A stretch of DNA of 57,090 nt from assembly GCA_001769835.1 (NCBI GenBank), contig MEPR01000036.1:1-57090 (forward strand), in the 5' to 3' direction. A program made the position numbers and the translations under genes. The stretch's first letter is position 1, and each line of letters begins with the position of its first letter. Under the pieces are notes generated by a model. That model made no database searches. It was not told the origin of the DNA and was given only the letters and a program-made list of their open reading frames with translations. Source of the stretch: Bdellovibrionales bacterium GWB1_55_8 (lineage in GTDB: Bacteria; Bdellovibrionota; UBA1018). Positions 1 through 7,866 of the stretch are shown one piece after another.

Positions 1-619
1 TACGAAGAATGATATCACCGGGAGTTGAAACCATCGCGCATACGTGATTGGCACTATTGAAGGAAACGATCTTCTCGCGAGCCGGAAAAAGCGGTTCAAG
101 AAAATCGAACGCATCACTGAGATCGTGCTCATTCGAATATCGGGAAAGCAGTTGCAGGAGAAAGTCCTTTGTTTTTCTGATGCGCTCGTCGAGCGACACC
201 GGAAGACCTTGAATGAACGGTGACTCCGCCAGAGAAACCAGACGCTCTCCGATAGAACGGGCAAAGGCATCAAGCTCACCGGACTCCAGCTTTCTTCGGC
301 GCTTCCCTTGCAACTTGATTTCTTTCACGAGGCCATCAAGCTGGTCTCGAAGATCCAGGATAACGAGGTCTTCGGGAGATCTCGGTTTTGGCGCCCCGGT
401 TTCCGGGTCCGTCTCATCAATGCTGCTGACATCGTAGGTGCGATAGTTGAAATCTTTCCGGAGTTGCTTGGCGGAATCCAGAAGACCGTTCCACAAAGCG
501 GCGGAATCGACTTCCACAGTTGCCAGTTTCCGCTCGGCCTGAAAAGGCGCGAAACTCGTCGCAAAGGGAAGGATCGGCAGAATCATTGCTATAAGGATTA
601 GATTCTGAAGTGGTTTCAA
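1..619 (-). CDS. Secreted protein of unknown function, 3' part beyond left edge
   Basis: An open frame of 206 codons runs off the left edge. The start is TTG at 619-617, preceded by AGGAG at 630-626 with a 6-base spacer; no in-frame ATG is better placed. The N-terminus (MKPLQNLILIAMILPILPFA) is a clear signal peptide, so the product is exported. The rest is charged and helical, with stretches such as DLRDQLDGLVKEIK and no motif I recognise. Shorter open frames on both strands of this region are shadows of it. The gene follows a terminator hairpin and so probably has its own promoter or is read through from upstream. The C-terminus is not visible, so length and function stay open. Confidence 0.75.
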   Translation of the reverse strand, partial: MKPLQNLILIAMILPILPFATSFAPFQAERKLATVEVDSAALWNGLLDSAKQLRKDFNYRTYDVSSIDETDPETGAPKPRSPEDLVILDLRDQLDGLVKEIKLQGKRRRKLESGELDAFARSIGERLVSLAESPFIQGLPVSLDERIRKTKDFLLQLLSRYSNEHDLSDAFDFLEPLFPAREKIVSFNSANHVCAMVSTPGDIILR

Positions 620-867
620 TTTGGGCTCCTAATTATTAAAGAAGGGCCGACCGTCCTGGTCAGCCCCTCTTCTTAACTTACGATTGGCCCTCGTAAGTAC
701 GCTTCGGGTCTTTCGTGCTTTCGCTCTGCTTCCGCATCTGCTTATTTCCGACGTGGGCTTCGTCTCAACTCTGCTTCTACTGGCCCCAGCTTAACTTCCG
801 CTTCCGCTACCGCATCAACTCAGCTCTGCGACCCGGTGGAGGAGTATCCACTTATTGAACTGTTTCC
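620..867 (-). other. Gene-free, purine-rich spacer with two tandem hairpins
   Basis: These 248 bp separate two minus-strand genes. The minus strand is strikingly purine-rich, with irregular repeats of GCGGAAGC and GAAGCAGAG between about 700 and 835. A 7-bp perfect inverted repeat (ACTTACG 676-682, CGTAAGT 692-698) sits directly before the terminator hairpin. I see no credible open frame. It may be a long structured 3' UTR or a small RNA made from the lipoprotein transcript, but nothing here proves either. Confidence 0.4.
636..675 (-). terminator. Rho-independent terminator after the small lipoprotein gene
   Basis: Read on the minus strand, GAAGAGGGGCTGACC and GGTCGGCCCTTC pair around a short loop, with small bulges, and are followed by TTTAATAATT. 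It lies about 195 bp downstream of the lipoprotein stop at 868 and only about 20 bp before the next start at 619, so it could also attenuate that gene. Confidence 0.55.
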
Positions 868-1551
868 TCAGGGGTAGATGATATATCCGTGCTGGCTGTT
901 GTTCAGGTACAGGAACACCCGGATATTGAAGAGCTGGGTTTCCTTATGTCCTGTGTCGATCGCGATGCCACTCACGCAAACCTGCTGGGTGGGCGTCGTC
1001 GGAACAGGCAGAGTTCCAGGATAAGTCGGATAAGTCGGGTACGTAGGATAGTAACCCGTCGTTCCACCGAATTTATAAATGATGTCCTGCTGAGTTTGCG
1101 GGTTGATCGCAATGAACCCGGTCACGTTCGCAGTCGTCGGCGTCATCGGCGTCGGCCAGTAACCACCCGTTGGGTAACCGGGTACCGTGGGCTGAGCAGC
1201 GTTATTCAGCATCACATTCATGCTGATCGTGCCGTCGACTCCGCTTCGCTGGAAGGGACCACCGGCTCCAACCGTCGTTACGTTCATCTGGCCCATTGTC
1301 TGAGTACCAGGAATCGCACCGCCACGAATGCTGGCGGAATCGACGTAAATGCCTGTACCAGTGAATCCGATCTGTGCGCTGATCGGCATACATTGGCCTG
1401 CGATACCTCCCCCGGGCAGCAGCTGCTGCGGCGGAATATATCCGACAGGTCCACCGGTGACCGGCGTTGAACTTTTCCCACATCCCGTAAGGGCTGTGAG
1501 ACCAACAATTGCCAGGGCCGTGGCAACTGATTTGCCTCTATTGAATTTCAT
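868..1551 (-). CDS. Small lipoprotein with Tyr-Pro-Thr repeats
   Basis: This encodes 227 residues. The ATG at 1551 is chosen because GGAGGTAG lies just upstream; an in-frame start 12 bp further up would bury that site. A signal peptide ends in LTALTGC, a lipobox, so the mature protein should be lipid-anchored in the envelope. The middle is rich in Gly, Pro and Thr, and a segment at about residues 165-185 holds tandem Tyr-Pro-Thr units. Only a few cysteines follow the lipid-attached one. No enzymatic motif is visible. The gene stands alone, with a sigma-54-like promoter and a hairpin in its leader, suggesting dedicated regulation of a surface lipoprotein. Function unknown. Confidence 0.75.
   Translation of the reverse strand: MKFNRGKSVATALAIVGLTALTGCGKSSTPVTGGPVGYIPPQQLLPGGGIAGQCMPISAQIGFTGTGIYVDSASIRGGAIPGTQTMGQMNVTTVGAGGPFQRSGVDGTISMNVMLNNAAQPTVPGYPTGGYWPTPMTPTTANVTGFIAINPQTQQDIIYKFGGTTGYYPTYPTYPTYPGTLPVPTTPTQQVCVSGIAIDTGHKETQLFNIRVFLYLNNSQHGYIIYP
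1019..1054 (-). repeat. 9-bp tandem repeat inside the lipoprotein gene
   Basis: GGATAAGTC occurs twice exactly at 1019-1036, followed by two decayed copies to 1054 (plus-strand reading). In frame these encode Tyr-Pro-Thr units, so slippage would lengthen or shorten the protein by whole repeats. Confidence 0.8.
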
Positions 1552-1579
1552 AACTACCTCCACTCTTCACATTCACAAC

Positions 1580-1616
1580 TCGTGGCGATCACTTCATCCA
1601 TCGGCAGTCGCCACGA
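1580..1616 (-). promoter_or_regulatory. 9-bp inverted repeat in the lipoprotein leader
   Basis: TCGTGGCGA (1580-1588) and TCGCCACGA (1608-1616) are perfect inverse copies separated by 19 bases. They lie 29-65 bases upstream of the lipoprotein ATG and downstream of the sigma-54-like promoter, so they would fold in the 5' UTR. No U-tract follows, which argues against an intrinsic terminator for the upstream amidase gene. Confidence 0.45.
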
Positions 1617-1640
1617 TCAGTTCTCTCGGGTTGGTACTAG

Positions 1641-1657
1641 AGCAAGGCAGGTGCCAA
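1641..1657 (-). promoter_or_regulatory. Sigma-54 (-24/-12) promoter for the lipoprotein gene
   Basis: On the minus strand the sequence is TTGGCACCTGCCTTGCT. It matches the RpoN consensus TGGCAC-N5-TTGCW, with the invariant GG and GC exactly 10 bases apart. Transcription would begin near 1630, about 80 bases before the ATG at 1551. An enhancer-binding activator is expected for such promoters; none is encoded in this window that I can identify. Confidence 0.6.
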
Positions 1658-1756
1658 ATGCGCCCACTCGGACACATGCAACACAAGTGAATGATATTGA
1701 AGGTTAATTCTGAAGACAGCCCCAAACAAGGGTGTACCTGAAGCCGACGGGCACTG

Positions 1757-2653
1757 TTAAATAACTTTACACCTGCCAAGCGAAGTAGTCGCTGCGGGGG
1801 TCCCTCGAAGCTTCAAATGCTGGGCTATCGCTCGCGCAATAGCGGCCCCCATGAGCTCCCGTCCCTCAGGAGACGTGACAATACGACGATCCCGGGTGTT
1901 GTTTAAAAAACCGGCCTCCAGGAGAGCACTGGGCATATCCGCGCCTAAAAGAACGTAAAACAGAGCCTGTTTCACACCCCGATCCCGCGGTCTGACGACA
2001 ACCCCTGCTTTTTTTGCAGTCGGAGCCAAACTCAAACGCGAGGTCGCCCTTACCAGCGTCTCCTGAATACCGCAGGCCAAGCGCTTGCTTTCCGACAGGT
2101 TAGCGTCGAGCCTCAAGTCCTTGAGAATCAGCGCCACGTCCGTATTTTCAGCCAATTCCTTAGGCATTTCACTCGAAGGCCCAAGCACCATGTTTTCAAA
2201 ATGCGCCAACCGCTTGGACGACTCATCTGTCGTGTTGTTGAGGATGAAGGTTTCGACCCCCTCCGCCTCCGGTGCATCAGGCTGGGGAGTGGAATTCATA
2301 TGGATCGAGAGAAATACGTCAGCTTGAACTCGATTTGCGAGCGCCGTGCGCTGCTGTAAAGACACCTCAACATCCTGGCTGCGAGTAAGGACAGTGGAGA
2401 TGCCCATCGATTTCAGATGCCGCGCCACCCTGATGGCAATCCGAAGAGTGATGTCCTTTTCGGCCACCCTTCCAGTGCGGTCCTGATACACAGTCCCATA
2501 ATCTGCACCGCCGTGACCGGGGTCAATCACGACCCGAAGGGGCTTCCCGGCAACTCCAGGGGCGGCCTGTGCCAGCGCGACCGGCAATAACGCCATTCCA
2601 GCTGAAAGAAAAAGCTGTTTAATTACAGTCACTAAACTTAATCTGAAAACCAA
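1757..2653 (-). CDS. N-acetylmuramoyl-L-alanine amidase (AmiC-type, Amidase_3)
   Basis: This cleaves the amide bond between MurNAc and the stem peptide in the periplasm, as in daughter-cell separation. The 298 residues begin with a signal peptide (to about residue 30), followed directly by an Amidase_3 domain. VIDPGHGG supplies the first zinc histidine, AEKDITL the zinc glutamate, SIHMNS the second histidine, and LLEAGFLNN the catalytic glutamate. There is no AMIN or LysM targeting domain. The frame opens with TTG at 2653, preceded by GAGGGA at a 7-base spacing; a GTG a few codons in is an alternative. Only 59 bp separate it from the divergent mutY start, so the two probably share a promoter region. 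Confidence 0.9.
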   Translation of the reverse strand: MVFRLSLVTVIKQLFLSAGMALLPVALAQAAPGVAGKPLRVVIDPGHGGADYGTVYQDRTGRVAEKDITLRIAIRVARHLKSMGISTVLTRSQDVEVSLQQRTALANRVQADVFLSIHMNSTPQPDAPEAEGVETFILNNTTDESSKRLAHFENMVLGPSSEMPKELAENTDVALILKDLRLDANLSESKRLACGIQETLVRATSRLSLAPTAKKAGVVVRPRDRGVKQALFYVLLGADMPSALLEAGFLNNTRDRRIVTSPEGRELMGAAIARAIAQHLKLRGTPAATTSLGRCKVI

Positions 2654-2712
2654 TCGGAAATCCCTCTTGAAACCGCATGCCGCGGCATCTAATAAGTCTA
2701 GGGGAGGGTGGG

Positions 2713-3765
2713 GTGAACAGCAAGTCCGTCAATTTTTCCAGCGGCCAGTTTCATGTCTCGGTCCGGCGTATGGCAAGCTGGTTCGATCGGCAGAAGCGCG
2801 TCTTGCCGTGGCGCGAAAACCCTACCGTTTATCGGGTCTGGGTTTCCGAAATCATGCTCCAGCAGACCCAGGTCGCGACCGTTATACCCTATTTTGAGCG
2901 TTTCATGGCGCGGTTCCCCACGCTCGAGACCCTGGCCGAGGCCCCCATCGAAGATGTTCTGAGGCTCTGGGCAGGACTAGGCTACTACTCCCGCGCGAGA
3001 AACCTGCACCGAGCAGCCAGGACTTTCGCCTCCAGTGGCTTTCCCGAAACCCGCGAGCAGTGGCTTGAGGTTCCTGGCGTAGGTCCTTATACAGCAGGCG
3101 CAATCCTCTCAATCGCGCTCGATCAGCCTGAACCCATTCTGGACGGCAACGTGGAGCGGGTCATTTCGCGCATTCGCAGAACATCGGACAAGGGCCGCCT
3201 CTGGCGCCTGGCTCGTGCGTTCGTGGAAACAGCCCATCGTCTTGAAATTCGCCCCAGCGTCGCCAATCAGTCCATGATGGAACTCGGCGCGACTATTTGC
3301 ACGCCGACAAAACCCAATTGCGGAGCCTGTCCACTTTTTGATCTCTGCCGTGCCTGTGCCGAAGGTGATACGGAAAGCTTTCCCGAGCGGAAGAAGTCCA
3401 AGGATTGGCTCTCGGTCAAGGAAGAGCTCCACTGCATCGTGGACTCGGACGGCCGGATCCTGCTTCGCGAGCGCGCTCCAGATGAATGGCGCGCAGGCCT
3501 CTGGGATTTCCTAGACAATTCCGACAAGGAAACCTTGAAGAAGACAGGTGGCAAGCTGGTTGAAGTGGGCAGCGTTCAAACACGCCACATCGTCACTCGT
3601 CACAAGATTCTTCGAACGACGCACATCTGGAAAGCCGGAAGCGAAGTTAACATTCCCGGGCTGCGACGATGGATTTCGGTCAGCGATCCCCAGGTGGCGG
3701 TGGGTTCGGCACTTCGTCGCGCGCTTCGACGGATCCGCGAGAGATTTCCTGAAGTCTTGCAATGA
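2713..3765 (+). CDS. mutY: Adenine DNA glycosylase MutY
   Basis: MutY removes adenine mispaired with 8-oxoguanine or guanine, starting base-excision repair. SEIMLQQTQV carries the catalytic glutamate, VPGVGPYTAGAI is the helix-hairpin-helix, and the aspartate of PILDGNVERV is the second catalytic residue. The 4Fe-4S cysteines follow the expected C-x6-C-x2-C-x5-C spacing in the ICTPTKPNCGACPLFDLC segment. A C-terminal NUDIX-like domain (ILLRERAPDEWRAGLWDF) would read 8-oxoG. I chose GTG at 2713 (350 aa) because AGGGGAGG sits 5-6 bases upstream; the ATG at 2677 has no ribosome site. The 3' end overlaps the convergent mutS by 86 bp. Confidence 0.93.
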   Translation: MNSKSVNFSSGQFHVSVRRMASWFDRQKRVLPWRENPTVYRVWVSEIMLQQTQVATVIPYFERFMARFPTLETLAEAPIEDVLRLWAGLGYYSRARNLHRAARTFASSGFPETREQWLEVPGVGPYTAGAILSIALDQPEPILDGNVERVISRIRRTSDKGRLWRLARAFVETAHRLEIRPSVANQSMMELGATICTPTKPNCGACPLFDLCRACAEGDTESFPERKKSKDWLSVKEELHCIVDSDGRILLRERAPDEWRAGLWDFLDNSDKETLKKTGGKLVEVGSVQTRHIVTRHKILRTTHIWKAGSEVNIPGLRRWISVSDPQVAVGSALRRALRRIRERFPEVLQ

Positions 3766-6367
3766 AGTTCAGCGCCTGAAGAGGGGTCATCTCATTCAGG
3801 TTGGCGTTCTGAATTTCCTCGAGCACCGGATCGATTTTCTGTTCAAAAACCGGCTCTGAAACAACGGATGTCTCCTCGACAGGATCGGCGCTGTCGAACA
3901 GGGAGAGCTGACCGCCTCCCGGCAATCCCGTCGAATCGGGGGAATGTTTTTCAAGTTCCTCCAGAACCTTCCAGGCACGGCTCACGACGGAGCGCGGAAG
4001 TCCCGCGATCCTCGCGACGTGAATACCGAAACTTTCGTTCGCCGCCCCTTCGCGAACTTTATAAAGGAAGCGAAGCTTACCTTCGTGTAATTCGCGCCCC
4101 CCCTCCACGGCCATATGTACATTCGCGGCCAAAGGGAGACTCGAAGTGAGCCGCGTGAGTTCGTGATAGTGAGTCGCGAACAGGGTTCTTGCCCGTATTC
4201 GGGTGCAAAGCCATTCAAGAGAAGCCCACGCCACGCTGATGCCATCGTAGGTGCTCGTGCCGCGTCCGATCTCATCGAGCACGATTAACGAACGCTCATC
4301 GGCGTAATGAAGGATGTGAGCAAGTTCGCTCATCTCAACCATGAAGGTACTTTGGCCTCGGGCGATCGCATCCTGAGCACCGATACGGGTGTAAATCGAG
4401 GACACCGCGCCCCAACTGGCACTCGACGCCGGAATCGGAGCGCCCATCTGTCCAAGAATCACGATAAGCGCCGTCTGGCGCATGACCGTGGACTTACCGC
4501 CCATATTGGGGCCCGTGATGATCAGAGTGAGCCTGCTCTGCGCCGAAAGCCGCAAATCGTTGGGCACGAACCCGCCACGCATCCCGGCATCCACGAGCGC
4601 GTGTCTTCCTTCCTGGATCTCAAGGTCCAGTGAATCGTCGATCTTCGGAAAGCTCCAGCCTAACTGGTCAGCAAGCTTGGCCAACGCATGCAAAGCGTCG
4701 AGTTCAGCGAGTGCGCGAGCGGAATCCATGATGTCAGCCGTTTGCGCCCGGACCGCCTGCAGAAGTTCGGAAAAGAGCTCCTGTTCGAGAGCCTTCTGCC
4801 GTGACGACGCATTCACGAAGTCATCTTCGAACTTCTTCAGTTCTTCCGTGAAAAAGCGCTCCGCACCCACGGTCGTCTGTTTACGCTGATAGTGATCCGG
4901 AACGCTCTTCAGATGCGCCTGAGTGACTTCGATGTAATACCCAAACACCCGGTTGTAACGGACCTTCAGGGAAGGTATCCCGGTTGCTTCGCGTTCACGG
5001 GTCTCAAGTTCGATCAGCCACCGCTGACCATCGTTCGAAAGCGAGAGCAGGCGATCAAGCTCCGGAGACACACCCCGATTGAAAATACCTCCATCGCGCG
5101 AAATCAAAGGAGCCTCTTCGCGCTGCGAGGAGGTGATCCGTTCAGCCAGGCCGCGAATCTTATCCCACACTTTATGAATCCGTTCCGAAAGCTCACGAAT
5201 CGTGGTCGAATTCGTTTCTTCGAGCGCGGACAAAAGCATCGGAGCCACGGAAAGGGATCGCCCGAGTGCGAGCGTATCCCGGGGGTTCGCAAGACCGGTG
5301 CTCACGCGCCCGAGAATTCGTTCGATATCGTAAACCTCAACCAGCGCACGGGTGAGCTTTTCAAGCCGGCTCGATGCGGATGCAAGCTCGCGGACAGCGA
5401 ACTGCCTCGCGGCGATGTCTTCCGGATGAGCGAGAGGCGCCAGCAGCCACCGTTTCAACTGTCTGGCTCCGATCGCCGAACGCGTTCCATTGATCAGATC
5501 GAAAAGGTTCGGTGCCGCATCCGCGCCCGCAACGAGGTCGAGATGCTGAGCCGCTCTCGGCCCAAGTATCAATGCGCGCGGCTTTCGCAGAGGCACGGGA
5601 GGGCGAAGATGCGGAAGAACTTCCTGTTGCTGCGTCCGGAGCGCATAGAGCACGACGGTGCCGAGTGCGCGTACAGCTGCACTGTCCGGAATAAAAGCAT
5701 CAAGGCGATCGACGGCATAATGATGCCGAAGCAGATCCTGCGCCTGCGGATCAGAAATGTAATTGGGGGGAAGATTCTCAATCAGGACATCGCTGGTGCT
5801 CGACACCCCGCTCCCTTCACCTTGCAGGAGCTGGCGAATGGGGAGCGCGGAAATTTCAGCAGCAAGCGCTTCTGAATCGAGAATCCCGCTGATCAGGGTT
5901 TCTCCGGTTGAAACGTCCAGGCAGGCCAATGCCCATTTTCCAGGACCTCCGGGCGCAATGGCCGCAAGATAGTTCGCCTCATTCCCTTCAAGATCGAATT
6001 GCACCCCAGGCGTGAACATCCGGATGATTTCACGGCGAACGATCTTCGGCCCCCCCTTGGTTCCGACTACCGCGGGGTCCTCCATCTGTTCCCCGATGGC
6101 TACTTTCTTACCGGCCTTCAGAAGGCGTTGAATATAGCCCTGCACACTGTGGTGCGGAACGCCGGCCATCGGTACCGGATTGGGCTTGTTCCGATCCCGT
6201 GTGGTGAGCGTGATCTCAAGAATTCGCGCTGCTTCAACCGCGTCATCGCCGAAGAGCTCGTAAAAATCGCCCATCCGAAACAGGAGCATCGCGCCGTCAG
6301 CCTGAGCCTTCAACGCATGGTACTGCTTCATGAGCGGCGTGGAATCATCAGATACTGCGGATGACAA
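3680..6367 (-). CDS. mutS: DNA mismatch repair ATPase MutS
   Basis: MutS recognises mismatches and recruits MutL. The 895-residue length is normal for bacterial MutS1. FRMGDFYELF near residue 30 is the mismatch-wedging Phe-x-Glu motif; GPNMGGKST (about 619-627) is Walker A; LIVLDEIGRGTSTYDG contains Walker B and the signature loop; and THYHELT is the ABC H-loop. The frame opens with TTG at 6367, while a later ATG at 6331 would still keep the wedge motif; neither has a strong ribosome site. It starts 8 bp after the pyk stop, so translation is probably coupled. mutL is not in the window. Its 3' end overlaps mutY. Confidence 0.95.
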   Translation of the reverse strand: MSSAVSDDSTPLMKQYHALKAQADGAMLLFRMGDFYELFGDDAVEAARILEITLTTRDRNKPNPVPMAGVPHHSVQGYIQRLLKAGKKVAIGEQMEDPAVVGTKGGPKIVRREIIRMFTPGVQFDLEGNEANYLAAIAPGGPGKWALACLDVSTGETLISGILDSEALAAEISALPIRQLLQGEGSGVSSTSDVLIENLPPNYISDPQAQDLLRHHYAVDRLDAFIPDSAAVRALGTVVLYALRTQQQEVLPHLRPPVPLRKPRALILGPRAAQHLDLVAGADAAPNLFDLINGTRSAIGARQLKRWLLAPLAHPEDIAARQFAVRELASASSRLEKLTRALVEVYDIERILGRVSTGLANPRDTLALGRSLSVAPMLLSALEETNSTTIRELSERIHKVWDKIRGLAERITSSQREEAPLISRDGGIFNRGVSPELDRLLSLSNDGQRWLIELETREREATGIPSLKVRYNRVFGYYIEVTQAHLKSVPDHYQRKQTTVGAERFFTEELKKFEDDFVNASSRQKALEQELFSELLQAVRAQTADIMDSARALAELDALHALAKLADQLGWSFPKIDDSLDLEIQEGRHALVDAGMRGGFVPNDLRLSAQSRLTLIITGPNMGGKSTVMRQTALIVILGQMGAPIPASSASWGAVSSIYTRIGAQDAIARGQSTFMVEMSELAHILHYADERSLIVLDEIGRGTSTYDGISVAWASLEWLCTRIRARTLFATHYHELTRLTSSLPLAANVHMAVEGGRELHEGKLRFLYKVREGAANESFGIHVARIAGLPRSVVSRAWKVLEELEKHSPDSTGLPGGGQLSLFDSADPVEETSVVSEPVFEQKIDPVLEEIQNANLNEMTPLQALNFIARLQEISRGSVEARDEVPNPPPPGDR

Positions 6368-6375
6368 CTTCCAAC

Positions 6376-7866
6376 TCAGTTCTTTGAATGATCGGTCGAA
6401 CGGTCCATCAGGCTGCCCACGCGGTGCACCTTCACCATATTCGTCGTGCCCTTGCGCAGGGTGGGGACACCCGCGGTCACGACAACAAGATCTTCGGTCT
6501 GCGCCCAGCTATTCCCGACCAGCACCTTCTCAACCATCGAGAAGAGGTCGTCAGTTCCGACGATCTTCGGAATCAACGCTCCACGAATGCCCCACACAAA
6601 AGCAAGCCTCCGCAGATTTTCCTCGTTGTCCATGATCGCAAGTACAGGCGTTTCGGGGCGATATTTCGCGAGCGTCCTGGCTGCTACCCCGGAATGAGTG
6701 ATGCAGGCGATAGCCACTGCGCCGACCTGCCCGGCAATACTGGATGCGGCACTTTCAATCGCTTCAACCACGGACCCGGGCATCGGATTGGTGCGGCGAT
6801 GGCGGGAGTAGGTCTCCATCGACCGTTCCGCCTCAAGAATCACACGTACCATCGTTTGCACGGCTTCTCGCGGATACTGCCCTGAGGCCGTCTCGCCGGA
6901 AAGCATCACCGCATCAGTACCGTCAAAGACGGCATTGGCTACGTCGCTTGCTTCGGCGCGGGTCGGGGTCGGCGAACTGATCATGGACTCAAGCATCTGG
7001 GTCGCGGTGATAACTGGAACGCCCACCTCATTGCAGGAGTGAATGAGCTGCTTCTGGACAGCTGGCACGCGCTCGGCACCGATTTCGACTGCCATGTCGC
7101 CGCGGGCGATCAAAAGCCCGTCAACGACTTCGATAATCGAATCCATGTACTCGATTGCCTCTTCGCGCTCGATCTTGGCCACAACATGAGGAAGCTTCAT
7201 TGTGTCTTTTCTCATGTACTGCTTCAGGATTTCGATATCCTGAACGTTTCGCACGAAAGAAAGCGCAACCCCGTCCACGTTCTGTGAGAGGCCGAACTTG
7301 AGATCCTCGATGTCCTTCTCAGTCAGACAGGGCATTGAAAGCGGCGTGCCGGGCAGGTTCATTCCTTTGTTGCTGGTGAGCTTGCCGCCCACTTCGACTT
7401 CAACCACCAATTCCGGAGGTTCCACCTGAATCACGCGGGTGGCGAATTTGCCGTCGTCAAAAAGAATGCGGGCACCCACCTGAGTGTCGACTGCGACGGC
7501 TTGCGCGATTTCCGCTGAAATCGGGATCGGGATCTTCCCGTGCGTGGAAAGCCTGGGAGTCGCGCCTTCCGGATAAAGCAGGACGATGTCCCCTGCTTTG
7601 ATCTCAATACCTTCCGGACCCACCTTGCCCAGGCGGAGCTTCGGGCCCTGAAGGTCCTGCATGATCGCCACCTGCTTGTTCGCGGCGCGCGCGGCGTCGC
7701 GAATGGTGGCAATCAGTCCACGATGGAAATCATGCGTGCCATGGCTGAAATTCAGCCTGGCGATATCCATCCCGTCGTCGATCAGCGCACGGATCATTTC
7801 CGGACTGCGCGAGGAAGGGCCGAGCGTACAGACGATTTTAACTTTTCTTCTGAATGAGGAGAGCAT
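6376..7866 (-). CDS. pyk: Pyruvate kinase
   Basis: Pyruvate kinase transfers phosphate from phosphoenolpyruvate to ADP in the last step of glycolysis. The 496 residues match the family: KVKIVCTLGPSSRSPEMI at the N-terminus, ARLNFSHGTHDFH, IMQDLQGPKLR for the metal site, VVAKIEREEAI with the catalytic lysine, LIARGDMAVEIGAERVP, and ITATQMLESMISSPTPTRAEASDVANA. A C-terminal regulatory domain follows. The ATG at 7866 lies inside the 3' end of the upstream coiled-coil gene (29-bp overlap), and mutS begins 8 bp after the stop, so the three appear co-transcribed. Linking glycolysis to mismatch repair is likely just operon economy. Confidence 0.96.
   Translation of the reverse strand: MLSSFRRKVKIVCTLGPSSRSPEMIRALIDDGMDIARLNFSHGTHDFHRGLIATIRDAARAANKQVAIMQDLQGPKLRLGKVGPEGIEIKAGDIVLLYPEGATPRLSTHGKIPIPISAEIAQAVAVDTQVGARILFDDGKFATRVIQVEPPELVVEVEVGGKLTSNKGMNLPGTPLSMPCLTEKDIEDLKFGLSQNVDGVALSFVRNVQDIEILKQYMRKDTMKLPHVVAKIEREEAIEYMDSIIEVVDGLLIARGDMAVEIGAERVPAVQKQLIHSCNEVGVPVITATQMLESMISSPTPTRAEASDVANAVFDGTDAVMLSGETASGQYPREAVQTMVRVILEAERSMETYSRHRRTNPMPGSVVEAIESAASSIAGQVGAVAIACITHSGVAARTLAKYRPETPVLAIMDNEENLRRLAFVWGIRGALIPKIVGTDDLFSMVEKVLVGNSWAQTEDLVVVTAGVPTLRKGTTNMVKVHRVGSLMDRSTDHSKN

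Noticed and set aside
4892-5875. Plus-strand frame of 327 codons
   Set aside because: It is antisense to mutS and shows no motif or start signal.
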